From NCBI GenBank assembly GCA_026392015.1, contig JAPLCW010000160.1, positions 1-56,202 of the forward strand: a stretch of DNA of 56,202 bases. The letters are read 5' to 3'. Each line of letters begins with the position of its first letter. The stretch's first letter is position 1. Of this stretch, positions 53,262-56,202 are shown piece by piece. A program made the position numbers and the translations under genes. Source of the DNA: Candidatus Auribacterota bacterium. Its GTDB lineage: Bacteria; Auribacterota; Tritonobacteria; UBA1439. The notes beneath the pieces are model-generated. The model did no database searches and was not told where the DNA came from. It worked only from the letters and a program-made list of their open reading frames with translations.

Positions 53262-55820
53262 ATGAAGAAGATGATGCGCTACGTGGTGGTACCCTTTCTG
53301 CCGGAGCGGCTCAAACCCCTGCTCGATATCGCTTACAACATGTGGTGGTCATGGAATCCGGACGCGACGGAGCTATTCCGCAGCCTTGACCCGGCCGCAT
53401 GGGAGGAGACATCTCATAATCCCGTCAAAATGCTCGGATCCCTAAGAAAAGAGGATATCGAGCGCCTGATAAGGAATGACGGTTTCCTGGCGCGCATGGA
53501 CAGGGTGGCCGCCGAGTTAAGAACGTATATCGAGCACGGCACCTGGTATCAGAAAACGCATAGCGCCCACCTTGGCCACCACATCGCCTACCTCTCCGCG
53601 GAGTTCGGCGTTCATGAGTGCCTCCCGTTCTACTCCGGGGGCCTGGGCGTCCTCGGCGGCGACTACATGAAATCGGCGAGCGAACTCGGACTGCCGCTCG
53701 TCGGAGTCGGGCTCGCCTACCGCTTCGGTTATTTCCGGCAGTATCTCAACCGCGATGGATGGCAGCAGGAGACCTATCCCGAAAATGATCTCTACAACAT
53801 GCCGATGGTGGTGGTGAAGGATGAGAAGGACAAACCTATCGAGGTGGACGTCCCGTTCCCGGGGAGGAAAACGCACCTCATGGTCTGGAAAATCCAGGTG
53901 GGCAGGGTACCGCTCTATCTCCTCGACACCAACATCGAAAAGAATTCCATTGAGGACAGGAATATCACCTCTCACCTCTACGGCGGGGGGACCGAGATGC
54001 GGATCAAACAGGAGATCGTCCTCGGCATCGGAGGCATTCGCGCCCTCGACAAGCTCGGATTGACACCCACCGTCACCCATATGAACGAGGGACACTCGGC
54101 GTTCCAGGCCCTCGAGCGAACCTTGCATCTCATGAAGAAGCACCGTCTCTCCTTCGAGGAGGCGCGCGGGCTCGTCGCCAGCACCAGCGTCTTTACCACG
54201 CACACGGCCGTCCCGGCGGGCATCGACAGATTTGAGCCGGATCTCGTGAAGAAATATTTCTCCGACTACTGTACGAAATTGGGAATATCGATCGAGGAAC
54301 TCCTCGAATTCGGACGCGAGAAACCGGGAGACGATCGGGAACCGTTCTCCATGGCGATCCTCGCATGCAGGTTCGCTTCCTCCATCAACGGCGTGAGCAA
54401 AATTCACGGCGAGGTGTCGCGTGAGATGTGGTCCGGCCTCTGGCCCTCCGTGCCGATCCAGGAGGTTCCCATCGGGCACATCAGCAACGGCATTCACACC
54501 CCCACTTGGATTTCGGACGAGATGGTGCGCATCTATGACCGCTACATGGGAACGCGATGGCACTATGAGCCGGAGAAGCCCGATGTATGGCAGCAGATCA
54601 GCAAGATACCGGACGCCGAACTGTGGGGAAGCCATCAGAGGCTGAAGGAGCGCCTGATCGGATCCGTCCGGAACAAGCTCCAGGAGCAGCTCAGGAACCG
54701 CGGGGCGCACAGCTCCCACATAATGGAAGCCGCGGAGGCGCTCGATCCCTCAGCCCTCACCATCGGTTTCGCGAGGAGGTTCGCGACCTACAAGCGGGCA
54801 ACGCTCCTCCTCAAAGACCCCGAGCGGCTCGCGAGCATGCTAAATATTCCGGGCAAGCCGGTCCAGTTCATCTTCGGCGGCAAGGCGCACCCCGCCGATG
54901 AGGGAGGGAAGAAACTGATCAAGGAGATCGTCCATATCTCGGAGCAGGAACCGTTCAGGAACAAGATCGTCTTTCTTGAGGACTACGACATCGCCCTGGC
55001 GCGCATGCTGGTGCAGGGGGTTGACGTATGGCTCAATACCCCGCGGAGGCCCATGGAGGCGAGCGGGACTAGCGGGATGAAGGTTGTCCCCAACGGCGGA
55101 CTCACCGTGAGCACGCTCGACGGCTGGTGGCCGGAAGGCTACAACGGCGAAAACGGCTGGGCGATCGGGAGCGGCGAGGAGTACGACGACGGGGAGTATC
55201 AGGACCATGTGGAGAGTCTCGCGCTGTACGAACTGCTCGAAAAAGAGATCATCCCTCTCTTCTATAAGCGGGGAAAGGACAGCCTCCCGCGGGATTGGAT
55301 CGGAATGGTGAAGAACTCGATCATGACCCTCTGTCCGGTGTTCAACACAAATCGCGTGGTCGCTGATCATGTTGACAAGGTGTATATCCCCGCCCTCGTC
55401 CACTGGAGCGCGATCACCGCGGAAAACATGGCCGAGGCGAGGAAGCTTGCAAAATGGAAATCCACGCTCAGCAAGGAGTGGGAGAATATTTCGATCGAGG
55501 ACGTGAAGATATCGAGCATCTCCGAGCTGCGCGTCGGTGACGAGCTCCCCGTTGAGGTCCAGGTGAGGCTGGGAAAGGTAAACCCGGAAGATGTGCACGT
55601 CGAGCTGTTTCACGGGCCGCTCAGCGTAGAGGGAGAAATCGTGGAGGGGACTGCAACTCCGCTCACACACAAGAAGGCAGAGCGGAACGGGATCCACATT
55701 TTTACCGGATCCATCCGCAGCGAATCGAGCGGTCAGTTCGGATTCTCCGTTCGACTATTGCCCTACAATCCCTCACTCATCAATTGTTTCGAGACAGGAC
55801 TGATCCATTGGTGGGAGTGA
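53262..55820 (+). CDS. glgP: Alpha-glucan (glycogen/maltodextrin) phosphorylase, DUF3417 type
   Basis: About 852 residues. It releases glucose-1-phosphate from glycogen or maltodextrin using pyridoxal phosphate (GT35). The N-terminal DUF3417 region has AYNMWWSWNPDATELFRSLD; then LSAEFGVHECLPFYSGGLGVLGGD, THMNEGHSAFQALERT, IGHISNGIHTPTW, the phosphate-site region GFARRFATYKRATLLLKD and the PLP lysine in EASGTSGMKVVPNGG, followed by GWWPEGYNGENGWAIGSG. The start at ATG 53262 is chosen for GAGGAGG 9 nt upstream; two ATGs at 53253 and 53256 sit too close to it. The single gene would feed glycolysis, upstream of the acetogenic pathway. Confidence 0.95.
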   Translation: MKKMMRYVVVPFLPERLKPLLDIAYNMWWSWNPDATELFRSLDPAAWEETSHNPVKMLGSLRKEDIERLIRNDGFLARMDRVAAELRTYIEHGTWYQKTHSAHLGHHIAYLSAEFGVHECLPFYSGGLGVLGGDYMKSASELGLPLVGVGLAYRFGYFRQYLNRDGWQQETYPENDLYNMPMVVVKDEKDKPIEVDVPFPGRKTHLMVWKIQVGRVPLYLLDTNIEKNSIEDRNITSHLYGGGTEMRIKQEIVLGIGGIRALDKLGLTPTVTHMNEGHSAFQALERTLHLMKKHRLSFEEARGLVASTSVFTTHTAVPAGIDRFEPDLVKKYFSDYCTKLGISIEELLEFGREKPGDDREPFSMAILACRFASSINGVSKIHGEVSREMWSGLWPSVPIQEVPIGHISNGIHTPTWISDEMVRIYDRYMGTRWHYEPEKPDVWQQISKIPDAELWGSHQRLKERLIGSVRNKLQEQLRNRGAHSSHIMEAAEALDPSALTIGFARRFATYKRATLLLKDPERLASMLNIPGKPVQFIFGGKAHPADEGGKKLIKEIVHISEQEPFRNKIVFLEDYDIALARMLVQGVDVWLNTPRRPMEASGTSGMKVVPNGGLTVSTLDGWWPEGYNGENGWAIGSGEEYDDGEYQDHVESLALYELLEKEIIPLFYKRGKDSLPRDWIGMVKNSIMTLCPVFNTNRVVADHVDKVYIPALVHWSAITAENMAEARKLAKWKSTLSKEWENISIEDVKISSISELRVGDELPVEVQVRLGKVNPEDVHVELFHGPLSVEGEIVEGTATPLTHKKAERNGIHIFTGSIRSESSGQFGFSVRLLPYNPSLINCFETGLIHWWE

Positions 55821-55908
55821 CTACAGTTTAAAGTGTAAGGTGTAAAGTTTAAGGTAAGCGTAGGGAAAATCTTACCCTTCCACCAGCAAAAATTCCCCCT
55901 CGCGCAGT

Positions 55909-55930
55909 AGCCGAGACTTCAGTCTCGGCT
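55909..55930. repeat. CTTCAG-centred palindrome
   Basis: AGCCGAGACT-TC-AGTCTCGGCT, a member of the CTTAAG palindrome family with an asymmetric centre. Confidence 0.65.
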
Positions 55931-55950
55931 ATAATCGGGCTTAAGTCTCT

Positions 55951-56202
55951 AGCCTGATCTATTCACCAACTAAAAACTGACATACCTGCCCAATAGCACA
56001 ACAGACTACACGCTTTTAACCACTGAAGACGCTGAGGTCACTGAACGGTTCAAAAAACTATCCCATTGATATCCTAATCGCTATTCAGGACGCAGATGAA
56101 CGAAGAACACGCAGATACAAAGACAGTGTGAGGTGAAAACTTCAAGGGTTCACGCTGCTTCTTTTGTTAATCTGCGTTCATCTGCGCAAATCTGCGTCCA
56201 AA
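55951..56202. repeat. Long composite repeat, copy 3 (cut by window end)
   Basis: Same orientation as copy 1. It contains CTATTCACCAACTAAAAAC, CACTGAAGACGCTGAGGTCA, ATCGCTATTCAGGACGCAG and, at the end, CTGCGCAAATCTGCGTCC. The middle TAGTTAGGG palindrome of the other copies is replaced by another sequence. No gene in 55821-56202. Confidence 0.7.

Overview
The window looks like part of the chromosome of an uncultured anaerobic bacterium. The evidence is an acetyl-CoA synthase gene cluster of the Wood-Ljungdahl pathway (acsB, acsD, acsC, acsV), a rubrerythrin, a membrane pyrophosphatase and many palindromic intergenic repeats, with no rRNA, tRNA, plasmid or phage backbone. The full-length (bacterial-type) AcsB and the gene style fit candidate phyla such as Auribacterota or Omnitrophota, but that placement is inference.

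Layout. 1-1083: an IS3-family insertion sequence running off the left edge, with a classical -1 frameshift signal. 1084-4897: the 3' remnant of a broken gene, then cell-surface glycan genes (GT-C glycosyltransferase, WecB epimerase, NAD-dependent sugar epimerase). 4898-15042: an accessory region with a decayed uvsE copy, two members (A and B) of a family of secreted modular proteins, a class III cyclase, an SGNH hydrolase, a DUF523/DUF1722-uvsE operon and a small secreted protein. 15300-24944: rubrerythrin, a secreted metallophosphatase with a six-blade FG-GAP tail, a nucleoside transporter, a VIT1/CCC1-like transporter, a lactate-oxidase/LarA pair and a DedA protein. 25059-35774: kdpABCDE and a K+-independent-type proton pyrophosphatase. 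36742-43796: family member C, a purine/uracil-type permease, a membrane protein, an EF-hand protein and an ACT-ACT-SerB-like protein lacking its catalytic aspartates. 44722-52674: a five-gene minus-strand array, core-MetE-like protein - acsB - acsD - acsC - acsV. 53262-55820: an alpha-glucan phosphorylase.

The most notable system is the three-member secreted family (6045-7244, 13229-14026, 36742-37860). All three share a signal peptide, a conserved module of about 90 residues with two invariant cysteines, and a Pro/Thr linker. Each carries a different C-terminal lectin-like or unassigned domain. Each has a -24/-12 (sigma-54) promoter and, upstream of it, two 17-bp dyads of the form TGYAWAC-N3-GTWTRCA whose centres are exactly 34 bp apart. 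The loci lie up to 30 kb apart on both strands, so they look like a dispersed regulon of domain-swapping surface proteins driven by one unknown enhancer-binding protein.

Intergenic DNA is unusually rich in repeats: a palindrome family centred on CTTAAG with compensatory arm changes, several copies next to perfect DnaA-box sequences; MITE-like elements with terminal inverted repeats; and 250-400 bp composite repeats in inverted orientation 20 kb apart. Some of these supply stop codons, start codons or ribosome-binding sites to neighbouring genes.
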